64,000 nt of DNA from Meconema thalassinum (lineage: Eukaryota; Arthropoda; Insecta; Orthoptera; Tettigoniidae). Location of the stretch: positions 293,503,065 to 293,567,064 of the forward strand of contig OX336395.1 of assembly GCA_946902985.2 (NCBI GenBank), given 5' to 3'. The position numbers and the translations under genes are program-made. This document shows, piece by piece, positions 51,411 through 62,632 of the stretch. Every line of letters begins with the position of its first letter. Position 1 is the first letter of the stretch. The notes under the pieces are model-generated. The model did not search any database. It saw only the letters and a program-made list of their open reading frames with translations, and had not been told where the DNA came from.

Positions 51411-53580
51411 ATACCTGCCAACTTTTGAAAAGGGCTATCAGTAAAACTCACGCGCGACAAAAAAATCTAACGATTTTCGACATACCCCGGCTTGACAAAA
51501 ATAATAATACTTCTGGGCTACAAAATACAATAATTCATGCTTTAAACAGGATACTTCAATGGAATCATATCTACTTACATGATCTGTAGATGAACATAAC
51601 AATCAAGAAGAAATCCATGTTAATCAGCAGCAGGCGTGGTGAATATTGGTTTGGAGCAGACATAACAGGACTTCCTTGATAGATTAAGCTGATATACGAT
51701 AATTGAAAAAGGCTTTAAACAATAAAACTTGTTTAACGTAACACAGGCAAGAAATAATATACACACTGCAAATCACATGCTAGTTCGACTTTTAAGTCTG
51801 GTTGTGGCCTTTTTAGCTTCCTGCAAACAGTCTTGAGAAAATGTTTTGTCATAACAGAGACCAGAACTCCTGGTCTTCAAAATAGAAATAGACTCCAGAG
51901 ATTCATTGGACATGGATGACCTGAACTGTGTTCTATTTTTCTTCACAAGGCTAAAAAAACGTTCACATTCAGCATTGCTATGGGGTATGGTGAGAATAGA
52001 GAGCAATACTCTAGAAATTCGGTTATACTTAAGAAGTCCATCGGCTCCACGAATTCTTGATATTTGTGCCCAACTGGAATCACTTGCAGCATCTTGATGT
52101 GCAGCCAAAGTGTCATCTACCTGAAGAGCTGTGAACTGCCTCTGAAGCTCATTCACCACCTCATCTGTAGTTTCATTCTCTTCCTTGCATAACAGGATAG
52201 GAAACTTTTCCAAGAAAAAACGAATGGAAGATAACTGTGCATCTTCAATTTTGTCTAACCTAGCAACTTGAGTATTCTTTAACACGTCATCCTTGAGTGG
52301 AACCTTGTTGATGATGTAGTCACAGGCAGTATAAAAGTAGTTTCTCACTGATGAAAAGAAAAGGGATTTATCTGTATCCGGTCAGTTCTGAAGGCACTTA
52401 ACAACTTCAGATGATGCAATTTTTGCCATTTTATTTACAATACATGTAGTTTTCGTGCGACCACAACTATATTTCTTTGCAACTTCTGATGTGGGAAACA
52501 TCTTCTTAAATAAAGCACCAGCATGATCAGCCGCACTTAAGGGCACATTGTGTTCCACCAAAAAGGAAGTTAACAGACACTCGGCCCTAATTACGTCACT
52601 GTCAACGTTTCCAGACTTAGCAAAAAAGGTGTTGATTTTCTTGCTATCTTCCTTCGATTTAACATAACTAATGTGTTTACCGCACTTCACATGATTACTT
52701 AAATCGTTTCTTCCACCATGTGCAATTTTAATATCACACCCACATACAGTGCAAAAGGCAAATTTTTCTCCCTTTCTTGATTTTAGTACGCACGGAAAAT
52801 CAACCAAGTATGATTCTTTAAATGTCTGGAAGTACTGTTTCTTGTTGGATTTGTTCATTCTCGATATCTACTAAAACATCGAAAGGAACCTGGATCACTG
52901 AACGTCACATAAAATTATAACATAAAACACTTAAGACAGCCAACACTTCATTAAAACTTGTCAAAACACACAAAGCCTTAAACCATTAAATGAAAACGAC
53001 GCCAACCTCGTGAAGAAAGAATATGCACATGGTAGAAAAAAAACAACACACACACACACGTGGAACGAATGTAATTAGTCCAAGGAATACAGGAAACTGC
53101 GAAGCACGAAGTTATAGCACAAAAACTCGAACGCTTCATTAAAATATGCCATAACCTTAAAAGACGAAAACATTCAAGGAACGCCAACTTCGCGAACAAT
53201 GAACAACTAACGTGGTCAAAGAATATGGTTTAAATCGCAACGAGCGAACGGAGCGGAACAAAGAATATGCGAAGCAGAGCCTGTCGACACCTAAGATTCA
53301 CATGGTAGAACGGTTATCCCGGCTTCAAATTCAATTACAAATGACGACACAACCATCACACGGTTAAAAGTACGAATCATATCAAAGAACGAGTTATCGA
53401 CTATCGTGGACTTGCCTTCGACCCACGCAAACAATCGATTGTACGGAAGTGGGCGGTATTATTGAATGTAAATTATCGTTTCAAATTTTTGTCCGCGAAA
53501 TCGTAAAATGACACCGTTCATCCGTAAAATGCTGCAATTTCCGTAAATTTTACGGATAAACCGTAAAAGTTGGCAGGTAT
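51411..53580 (-). mobile_element. hAT element, 8-bp TSD, internally deleted transposase
   Basis: Ends ATACCTGCCAACTTTT and AAAAGTTGGCAGGTAT are perfect inverses. Flanking octamers ACAAATGC (51403-51410) and GCAAATGC (53581-53588) agree at 7 of 8. Left subterminal sequence includes AAATCTAACGATTTTCGAC; the right has repeated CCGTAAAAT/CCGTAAATT words at 53500-53565. The gene at 51773-52858 lacks the catalytic core. Its ends match the MITE at 10387-12719. Confidence 0.9.
51773..52858 (-). pseudogene. hAT transposase with BED finger and dimerisation domain, core deleted
   Basis: One frame of 362 codons with a single TGA stop near 52384. Order: start MNKSNKKQYFQTFKESYLVD; BED-type finger CTVCGCDIKI...LSNHVKCGKH (about residues 37-63); a helix-rich region (SFLVEHNVPLSAADHAGALF, MFPTSEVAKKYSCGRTKT); the stop; then RNYFYTACDYIINKVPLKD, EDAQLSSIRFFLEKFPILL and the C-terminal dimerisation motif IPHSNAECERFFSLVKKNRT. 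Roughly 300 residues with the DDE triad, expected between the two halves, are missing. It could at most give a DNA-binding fragment that ends at the stop. Confidence 0.88.
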
Positions 53581-53588
53581 GCAAATGC

Positions 53589-53909
53589 TATAGTCTCTAA
53601 ATCTACCACTCAAAATGGGGCCGATCACTTTGTCTAAGACTTTTGTTTTCTTGCAAAGTGCAAACAATTAACATCTCACACATGTATCAAAATGGCTTCT
53701 ACTGCGCGCAATGTATTCCAGAAGGAAGATGACATCGCCAAGTATACCAATAGTGTATGTGAAGATGATGTGACAATATCGGGGTTGTCAAATAATGCCG
53801 ATACGAATGTAGACTCTCAAACAGAAAGCGTAAGTGAAGATAGCATTCCTCGGGGTCAGCAACTTCGTGATGTCATCAGTTCTCAGTGACATTTTTGCTG
53901 ACTAGGTGA
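53589..53909. other. Region with a 65-codon open frame
   Basis: The frame at 53692-53889 (plus) begins ATG after CATGTATCAAA and reads MASTARNVFQKEDDIAKYTN, then SVCEDDVTISGLSNNADTNV and SEDSIPRGQQLRDVISSQ. It is acidic and polar, like transposase N-termini, but no domain follows and Rep-M copy 2 begins 20 bp later. On the strand opposite to the host gene. Unassigned. Confidence 0.25.
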
Positions 53910-55330
53910 GCCGATTGGTTTCGACTCACAATACTCCCCCCCCCTGTGCCATGCCGTCCCCATATGACCCCGCCCCTCTTCTTCTGTCGGCGCCCCTGGT
54001 CATTAATGTGATAAATAACCATTTCTCGATCAAGAGGAGGGAATAAACATTTCGATGACTAAATATATAAACAAATTGCCAGTCTACATTTGGGAGAATG
54101 TAGCCATTGTTGACTGTTTTGTGCATTGTTGACGTGAACTGTTTCTGAAATTTGGCGCTTGCTAAATTAAACTAACACAAGACTGGATAACCAATCAGTG
54201 GTTGACACTTCTGTGCTGATTATGTTGCCAAGCTAACTTTAGTTCTGAACTTGATTCGGCCATAAGGGTGTTAATAACAAATTAATTCATGAGGTTGGCA
54301 ATGTAAGTTGTGCCGGCCGATCTTCAGTTGTCTACTGGTTCAAAAATGATATCTGAGCATGCGCAAGATGGCTGCCGGATTGCTAAGAAGCCAAGCCAAA
54401 GCTTGGAAGAACAACTCCTTGATGTGATTCTGTAGAGGCAAGACATAGTGGCGTTGTCTGTCTCGGAGCCACTGCCGAAATTATTAAGTTTTCATGATGT
54501 GAATTTCTGTGAAAGAACATGAGTGGCAGCCTCGGGCCATATTCTCCGATTTAGGCCATGAATAAGGTAAAACTGTTATAAACCATCTAATTATAAGAAC
54601 TCGTTGCTGATCGACATATAATTGCAACATTCCCGACAATGATAGCTTAGCTTGTGGAGGGCAAGTGGCGTTTTGTCCTTCGCGCTGCACAATGATGCTG
54701 CAAACTTGAGTTTTCTTTTGGCTTGTTATGAGCATATCTTGCTCCAGAGATTTAATTTATTAATGTGTGTAATTTCTTGCTAATTTATTTAAAAGTGGGC
54801 CCATGATTGTTATTTTTATTTAATTGAATGTTTGCTAGGGAACAAGCCTTGTTAAGAATAGGGTGCAGCGCATGCGTAGTTTAAGGGCCCTGAAGATTTG
54901 AGTATTCCCGATAAAATTGATATTTCTGATTTAGATCGTTGTGTAATAAAACATAATAACTATAAAGTCTAAAATGTAACTGTCAGGATTTTGGTTATGG
55001 GAACCAGATAGTGTAACAATGACAATCGGTCCTTTGATTTTCGTTTGTCATAGATGGCATAACTTTGGTCTTATAATGGCCGCAGAAGCACAACATCCAT
55101 GCTGTTTGAAAAACGATTCTCGAAATGGCATTTGAAAAGATGTAATAAATATCACTTGGTTGTTTAAAGATGTTCTAGTTTCGGATATTATTTGAAAAAT
55201 GATTTAACATGAAAGAAATATTTATTTGTGAAATGTAGTCACGTAACGTGGTCGGTTGATAATGCGGCGTTGCCATTAATAGTGGGATTAATGTTGGCCT
55301 CCCCCTTTTCTTAAACGCAGGAGTGTATAT

Positions 55331-57323
55331 GAGTAGTCCGTTTGCAAAGGCCGCTAAGTGCATTATAAACGAAACCGAGTAAATGACGAAAAACTGCTAC
55401 GACCAAACTATTTAAGCTAATACCATAGTTTTTACCCCTGAAAATCAACATAAAAACATTTATTATTCAGTTAAAATCTGTGAAATCTACGGTTGGATCT
55501 TCTGTCCCGAAACATAAATTAAAATATTGACTTACCGGTTTTTGCACCCGTTTTGTGCAGTTAACGACATTTGCACCCGTGACAATGAGAGTCGTTAATG
55601 AAACTTAGGTTGCAAAACCCGCTATTTTATTGTTTTAAGTACCGTATGTCATTTGAATGAGATTTTTAATAAAGAACTATTTTAGTTTCAATTTGGTTCA
55701 TCAGGAAAAATATATTTTGAAAAAATAGACCACGTCGGGTGCGATAAAAGGATTTTTCCTTTTTAAATACATCTTAAACACCGTGCAACGTCATTTAGAC
55801 AGCATAAAAATTTACAAATTAAGAAAGTGCACAAAACAAGAAAAAATGGCACTTAAGTTAGGTCAGGTCATCCTCGACACCGTCCATCAGCTCAAAATCT
55901 GCTGGTTCTTAGTCTTCTTCCTCTTGAGGTCGGACGATATTGTTGCGAATGGTTTCTAGTTCCTGGAAGACCTCACTGAAGAATTTTAGGTTGCCGTTCG
56001 CTGGCCAGTTTTCGCCGAAGTACAGCTCTAAAAGCCGTCAGACGTCTTGTAGTTTAGTTTCTTAGAGTGCAACACCTTGAATTGGTGAGGGACCAGGATG
56101 TTTTGTTAAAATTCGTACCACCTCAAAATTGTAGAACGGCTCCCCTCAGAACAGACATGTTATTTTTTTTGTTTTGCTAATTGTGAACACGAGGTTCTTC
56201 GCTTTTTGGAATTGGAAATGCTTACTACCCGGATTTTTTTTACCATGCCATCCATATACGCTTTCCAATCCCTAACAGGACATTCATCTTGTACCAGGCG
56301 AACTACTGTCGCAAATTTCTTAATGTGCTTGATGAATCCGGAAGGATTTTCAAAGACACTCACTTTGCGAAGTTGCCGTTCAATATTTCCAAAAACTCTG
56401 TCAGGTGGGATAAATGAGAGGCCCACAATTATTGGGAACCATAACTGTAGACATGCGGGAGCTTCTAGCAGTAACCAGTGAGATAACATGCTGATCATAG
56501 TCTTGTTTTTGTTCTGACCCCCACAGCCATCAGAGAAAAACCGAAATATTTTCCATCTTAAAAATTTATGCTGGCCAGTTTGTGAAGAAGTGTCGACGCT
56601 ATTTGGTTTGATGCTTTGGCATGTTGATGATATTCTAACCAGACGTAAGAAGTTGTTCTCAACTCCCGATATCAACGCGTTCAACTACTTCAACTTGCAC
56701 TATTTCTCCCACACTTCTGCCGTTTCTGTTCTTCTCTCCGTATTTGGAACATCCACAACAGTATTACAGTCCACAAATGCAATAACTGCTTCACTTATAT
56801 CAACAAGACCACTCATTTTTCTGGCTTGAAATGCCCACAGCCAAGAAACAACCTGTCAATCAAATGTGCTTTTACACGGTGTATTTCGACAAGGCAGCAT
56901 GTCATTGTTGCGTACGCTTCCTCGATAGTGCAGCCAACTGTAATCTGAAACACAAAATTACCCTTCCCGATCGAAATAAATAATTATTTATTGTAAAGAA
57001 ATTCTGTGGGAGGAATATTGGCAGTTCTTGTACCAGTTAGCGTGTTTTGCAGACGTATGTGGCAAGGCAGGCGCCATACTTACGGAACTTAGCGGTCTTT
57101 GGACACGTGGAATATTAAACTGGCTTTGCAACCGTAGCCAACATGCATTTAGCGGTTTATGCAAACGAATGCGATTTTTGTTGGCCATTTTCAATGGTTT
57201 TGAGCGGGATATGCACCCTGAAACTTATTCCATCGTGTAGCCAATTAAAAGACGAACGTGACGATATGCCCAACTCAAAATCGACAAAAAGTGCACTTAG
57301 CGGCCTTTGCATCTGGGCTACTC
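55331..57323 (-). mobile_element. TIR element with 4-bp ATAT duplication (Sola-like?)
   Basis: Ends GAGTAGTCCGTTTGCAAAGG and the inverse of GAGTAGCCCAGATGCAAAGG: about 30-bp inverted repeats with four mismatches, both running into CCGCTAAGTGCA. Flanked by ATAT on both sides (55327-55330, 57324-57327); the empty site in Rep-M copy 1 has ATAT once, which proves a 4-bp duplication. The word TTAGCGGTTTATGCA and variants recur inside the right end (57091, 57148, 57294), possible transposase-binding sites. A second word, GCACCCG, recurs at 55545-55580. Four-bp duplications are typical of Sola elements. Contains a damaged transposase gene. Confidence 0.85.
56160..56820 (-). pseudogene. Transposase-like protein with SDGCGGQNKN motif
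   Basis: From about 56820 downwards: MSGLVDISEAVIAFVDCNTV, ERRTETAEVWEK, a stop and frame change near 56700, then FFSDGCGGQNKNKTMISMLS, HWLLLEAPACLQLWFPIIVG, FIPPDRVFGNIERQLRK and a basic tail KIRVVSISNSKKRR ending at 56160. The aspartate in FxSDGCGGQNKN, followed by a hydrophobic strand and SFIPPDRxFGxIER, is characteristic of a group of uncharacterised DDE-type proteins (I recall DUF7869-like). It looks like the C-terminal half of an RNase H-fold transposase. The N-terminal part before 56820 is not recognisable and there are several stops. Confidence 0.6.
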
Positions 57324-57549
57324 ATATTAAGTGTTCCCTCCCTTAGCCTTTCGGCATTGTATTTCACTTTCCCTTTGGAAATATATTTTATTTTTACCTA
57401 CTGCTGTTTGAATCCATGTTTTATTGAGCACAATAGAATAGTACTAGGTTAATTGACTTCAGGCCACTTTGGCCTCGGGTTACCAAACCCACCCTCCCCT
57501 CAATTATTTTACGGGACACAGATGGTAGCAGCCATTGCCCCAACCCGGC

Positions 57550-57689
57550 GGCACACTAGGCGAGTGATGGAAATGAAGAAAAACGTGTAGGCAGCAATGA
57601 CAGCATTGGCAGTGATAAGGCAGTGTTCAGTTGGATTGCAATCGGTTTTGAACACTAACATTATTTCCAACCTTGACCATAAAGTAATA
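57550..57689. other. Short intronic sequence, nothing recognised
   Basis: Separates Rep-M copy 2 from the LINE. No feature. Confidence 0.4.
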
Positions 57690-58895
57690 CAGTAGAACGT
57701 AAAAATTCTAAGACACATGGGATTACACCCCAAATTGACAAATCTCATAAAACTAACTCTTACAGGCACCAAATCAAAATTTAAATTCAGAGGTGAATTC
57801 TCTGACCCATTTGAGGTCACAACCGGTTTACAACAGGGTGATGGCTTATCACCATTACTATTTAATTGTGCATTGGAAATGGTAATGCGAGAATGGTCTA
57901 AGAAATGCCCTCCAAATATAAAAATAGGGAGAAAAATTCAAACAAACTGTCTTGGTTTTGCAGACGACATGGCATTATTGGCGAAAGATTTAGAGGAAGC
58001 CAAAACACAGATATCAGAGCTTCAGACAATTGCAAATAAAATTGGCCTTAAGATATCATTCGAAAAAACAGAAATCATGCCACAAAAACCAACACCATTA
58101 AAGGAAATACAAATTAATGATACAAAAATTAAAATTGTAACACGATTCAAATATCTAGGAGAGCAAATAACAAACAATTTAAATGAGAAAGCGTCAATTC
58201 AAATAAGAACCAACAAGTTATCTAGGGCACAAAAATAAACATGGGAAACTTACAAAAAGAAATGCTTATCAATTAATGCAAAAATTAAACATTACAATAC
58301 AGTCATAAAACCGGAAGCCACATATGCAGCAGAAACATTATTCCATCTAAATGAACATTCTAAAACCGACAGATTACAGAAGATCGAAAGGCGAATTGGA
58401 AGAACTTTTATCAATAAAGGATATAAAAAAGATGGGCAATGGCGAATAATACCTAACAATATGGTCTATAACAACCTAGAACCCATTACTGATACCATGC
58501 GAAAGAAAAGACTAGGATTCTATGGGCACATCATGAGAATGCCAGATTCACGTCTTCTAAAACAACTAGTGCAGTACAATCTTGCTTCAAAAAACACAAC
58601 AACTGGATGCCGATGGTTAAAAGAAATCAGAGAGGACTTAAAAGAAATTGGCCTAACAACAGAAGATGCTGCAAATAAGAAAAGTTTAACTACAGCACTA
58701 AAAAATATGACGTTTCATTTTCCACTCACAAAGAAGAAAATTCCTACAAGAATATTTTCCGCCGAAGAACGGGCAAGACGATCAATACGCATGAAGAAGT
58801 ACTGGGAGGACCGCAAGGCTCGTACAGTTCCTACAAGTCGACGAACTAATGATTGGGTAAAGTGATCCTTTGTGGTCCCAAAAGAAGAAGAAGAA
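57690..58895 (+). pseudogene. LINE-A reverse transcriptase, best copy
   Basis: One frame over about 1.15 kb with a single stop (TAA near 58236) and a short break around 58240-58460. Residues in order: FKFRGEFSDPFEVTTGLQQG, DGLSPLLFNCALE, LGFADDMALLA with the catalytic aspartates, IGLKISFEKTEIM, FKYLGEQI, YAAETLFHLN, RIGRTFINKGYKK, KKRLGFYGHIMRMPDSRLL, WLKEIREDLKEI, ARRSIRMKKYWEDRKARTV and a stop at 58863. Endonuclease and fingers are missing. The 3' end is (GAA)n at 58886-58899. 5'-truncated as in the copies at 3490 and 28016. Confidence 0.88.
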
Positions 58896-59445
58896 GAACG
58901 TAGTTTATCCGGACTAATTGGGACCGAACGGGTTCCGGATAATGATTTTTCCGGATAATCAAACATGCGTTTATTTCATAGGAAAAAACATGCACAGTGC
59001 ATTATAGTAATAACCACCAAGCTTCTCATTTAGCTGCGACATATTCTCACATAACAAATGTCCAGAAATGGGATCTCCCTTACTTCATGTCTGAATAAAC
59101 CATAAGTACGCCACTTCTTCCAATTTTTCACCCGTATTTTTTCTCGTTTTAGACCATTCCTCACTATCTAACTTCGATGCATAATTCAGAATTTCACCTT
59201 TTCGGTTCTTCAAATCATAATTTGTGGATTTTCCAACACTGTAAGTTTCAATTAGACGGCACACTCTTATCTTTATCCAGTTTATTGATCTCCACCTTCT
59301 TCTCAATCGATAAAACATTGCGTAGAAGCCATTTTCACAACGTAATACAGTATACTCAAATATTGTTAGTTACACTAGTTATTGTTGTTTTAAGGGGCGG
59401 AACTACGAGGTCATCTGCCCCAACTCACATATTGTAATATGTTGA
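58896..59445. other. Intronic sequence with two small repeat pieces
   Basis: 58903-58975 has GTTTATCCGGACTAATTGGG and three TCCGGATAAT words, the look of a Tigger-type terminus without a partner. 59365-59425 (TTGTTGTTTTAAGG, GGTCATCTGCCCC) is one of four tail repeats, with 21095-21135, 35675-35725 and 63655-63715. Otherwise nothing. Confidence 0.5.
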
Positions 59446-62230
59446 AACATTATCATCATCATCTTCCTTCCAAGTATTGGGCCAAATGTCCCGTTACGGT
59501 CTTGCACTTTCCCTCCATCTCTTCATCGGACGTCCTATCAATCTATTTCCCCGTGGCTGGTAGCGAAGGATCTCCTTTGGTAATCTTCCAGGTTCCATCC
59601 TTTGAACATGACGCTTCCAGTTCTCTCGGTAGTCACAAATGTATGTAGTTATTGGTTTCACTTTTAGTTCCTTCAGCACATCCTCGTTTCTCTTACGATC
59701 CCATTTAGTATAGCCTGCTGTTCGGCGCATAAAGGTCATTTCGCGTGCTGTGAGTCTGGAGATGTCCTGAGATCTTATTGTCCATGCCTCGCTGCCATAG
59801 CATAGGGTTGGTCTGGCTAATGTGTTATACAAACGCAAGCGTGTATGCCTTTGGACAAGAGATGGCTTCATGACGTGATTGATGATTCCTGTTGTTCAGG
59901 TATAATTAGTTATTTTTGCAGTTATGTCTCGTTCTTCTTGAAAAGATAAATTATATCCTAAATACTTGAATTCGTTAACTCTTTCTAAAATTAACCATCC
60001 AGACAAATTTTACTGGGGATAGGGTCCTTACCTTTAAAGGCCATTACTTTAGTCTTTTCAGTAGAAATGCACATGCTGAATTATGATGCCACTTTCTGGA
60101 GGATGAATACTGACCACTGCAGATCTTCAGATGCTGCTACCAATGCAACGTCATCAGCAAATAGTATAGCATCTAAATTTCTTAGATGCCTGCTGATAGG
60201 TATGAACCATGCCTTTCACACCTCCATTCCTTTATTATAGCATCCATGTAGATTATGAATAGCAATGGAGAGAGTCCACAGCCTTGTCTTACCCCTCTGC
60301 TGATTGGCTTCCTCTCGGATTTATGATTACTTAACCTTACTGCAATAAGAGTACCACTATACATGTTGTAAATTTTATCAATTAACTGTTAGGGGACACA
60401 ATCCCTGGCCAATATGTCAATAAGTCTGTTTCTGTCAACAAAACCCAAGGCTTTCTTAAAATCAACAAATGATATGTGTGTTTCCAAATTGAACTCCCTG
60501 CGTTTTTCGATCAAAATTTTTAAGGTGAAGTAGGCATCTGCACATGTGCGACCTTTTCTAAACCCATGTTGTTCATTCCCTATCACCTCAGAATAATGTT
60601 TCAGTAATTTGTCTTTAACAATATTTGCAAAAATTTTGTATCCAGAGTTATGTATACTTATTCCTCTATAATTTTCCAAATCTTTAATATTTCCCTTCTT
60701 ATGAAGAGGAACTACTATTGCCTTTTGCCAATCTTCTGGAGGCCTGTTACCCGTCCAGATTAAATTCAATAATCTGAGAAATCTTTTCTTGAAGGCATCG
60801 CCTGAATATTTCAACATTTCTGCATTTATTGAATCTTCTCCAGGTGTTTTCTCATTTCGAAGTTTCCTCAAGACCTGTTCTAATTCTTCGAGTGTAATAT
60901 TTTCCGAAGACTTGTTGTTAGATGCTTGTAAAACAAGTTTTTCAATATTTGGACTCAACCAAAGGCTCTGAAAATACTCAAGCCATTCTCTGTGAGATAT
61001 TGCATTAATTTTTACATCTTCTTTTACTTCCCTATTTAGTTTTTTCAAAATTTTATAGGTTTGTGGTTGTGGTCTTGTTATGTCAGTCTCCAGGTACGAG
61101 ACAAAGTTTTCCCATCTTTCCCTGTGTTTCTTTCGAACTTCTCTTTTTACTATTGCTCTCTTATGATGGTATTCAATTTTATCTTCTAATTTACCAGTTG
61201 ACAGAAACTTTTTATATGAATTTCTTTTTTCGGAAGATTACTTTTGCAATTTCTTCGTCCCAAATTCTTAAACCCTTTTTCTTTTGCCATCTTCTTTTTT
61301 CTCCCAAACTTTCAAATGCTGACTGCTTTAGAGCTGAACTCAAATTGGACCACTCGTCTTCCACATCGTCAGAAAGTGGAATCATCTGAATGTGATTATC
61401 AAGCCTGTTTTGGTAAAGCCATTTTATACTGGGATCAATTAAAAGGTTAACCTTATATAACGTTCCGTTTTCCTGTGTTCTTTCTTTCTTTTTCTTGAAC
61501 CACCGTGGTTTTAAACGAATAGGAGCAACTAATAAATAGGGGTCTGTTTCCAATTCAGGTCCTCAATAAACTCTTGTATCCAAAACTAAATCTGCCAATT
61601 TTCCATTACAAATGATATAATCAATAATTGATTTCTGATTTCTTGCGGACCACGTATATTTATGACCGTCCTTGTGTGGAAACAGTGTGTTCATAATCCG
61701 AAACTGATTGAAGATAGTGAAATCTATTAATTTTGTTCCATTATTATTGCGGGTTACCTCTCCATGAATTCCAATGTTATTCTGAATTTTCTCACTACCA
61801 ACTCTGCCATTAAAGTCTCCCATTAACAGTATCATATCTTGTGTATTAGTAATATTGATTATCTTCTGTAGATCATTATACAAAATATCACTTTCTTCTG
61901 AGTATCCTTCAACCGGTGCATATACCCCTATAACCGTCAAACATCCTCTGGATAGTTTTATTCTTACTTGAATGATCCTTTCATTCCAAAAAGTATAGCT
62001 ATCAATTTTTGATCGTAATCTCTTGTGAACCATAAACATCACCCCTGCCTGTGCTCTAACATTTCGTTGAACACCACTATAAAACTGTAAATAATTTCTT
62101 GTCTCCTTGGATCCCTGAAGCTTTTTCTTTGTTTCACAAATAACTGCAATTGAAATATCTTTTTTAGAAACATTATTGAGTAAACAAACGGTAGGAGACA
62201 ACAATTGAAAACGAGAACCGACTCACTACT
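59446..62230 (-). pseudogene. Nearly full-length LINE (endonuclease plus RT)
   Basis: Minus strand, in order. Endonuclease (62204-61563): AVICETKKKLQG, GVMFMVHKRLRSKI, VIGVYAPVEG, LMGDFNGRVG, KDGHKYTWSARNQKSIIDYI. Linker (61553-61212). RT (61048-60182): ENITLEELEQVLRKLRNEKT, PGEDSINAEMLKYSG, WQKAIVVPLHKKG, NYRGISIHNSGYKIF, EQHGFRKGRTCADAYFTLKI, THISFVDFKKA, then GVRQGCGLSPLLFIIYMD, and ILFADDVALVA near 60150. C-terminus (59871-59494): LARPTLCYGSEAWTIRSQD, WKRHVQRMEPGRLPKE. The 3' end is an (ATC)n at 59452-59463. At least five stops or frameshifts. All expected domains are present, so it was once autonomous. Confidence 0.88.
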
Positions 62231-62632
62231 GTAGACAGCGCGCACTTCCGCATCACAACAGTAGGCTCCAACTTTTTTTGCTCGTCAACTGTCAAAACTG
62301 CGTTCTAATGATGACCAGCAGAAAGCTTGTCTTACCGCAAAGTCGAGAATTCAGAGGTGGTGAAAATCACTAACCTCATTCCTCAGCATGCGTTCATAGT
62401 TACACCGTGATACTGACTCCCACGAAACTACTTTAAGAATTTAATTACCTTCCTAAATTTAGGGTGCCGGGATAGTTCAGTGGCGGACTATATACGCAGT
62501 AGCTTAAACTTTGTCACCTAAATCATCACTTCCACCAGCTTTGTAGGACCATCGTTATCAACACTGGAAATAACATACATTTCAATGGATATTTCAAATC
62601 ACTAATATTTTGCTGAACAAAAGTACACTAAC
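62231..62632. other. Intronic sequence next to a Domino exon
   Basis: No gene or recognisable repeat. A GATAGTTCAGTGGCGGACTA phrase at about 62471 resembles a hAT or tRNA-like edge, but nothing supports it further. Confidence 0.4.

Larger units (their letters stand above)
53910..57549 (-). mobile_element. Rep-M, copy 2 (inverted), with a 2-kb insertion
   Basis: Reverse copy of 7914-9571, differing at few positions. It starts at GCCGATTGGT (plus strand) and ends at CCAACCCGGC. The interval 55331-57323 is absent from copy 1, which shows the uninterrupted ...GTGTATATTAAGTG... site, so copy 1 serves as the empty allele of the insertion. No coding capacity apart from the inserted element. Confidence 0.8.

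Noticed and set aside
7914..57549. Rep-M inverted pair as an assembly artefact
   Set aside because: The copies differ at scattered positions and one contains a complete insertion with a target duplication, which argues for two real loci; reads would settle it.
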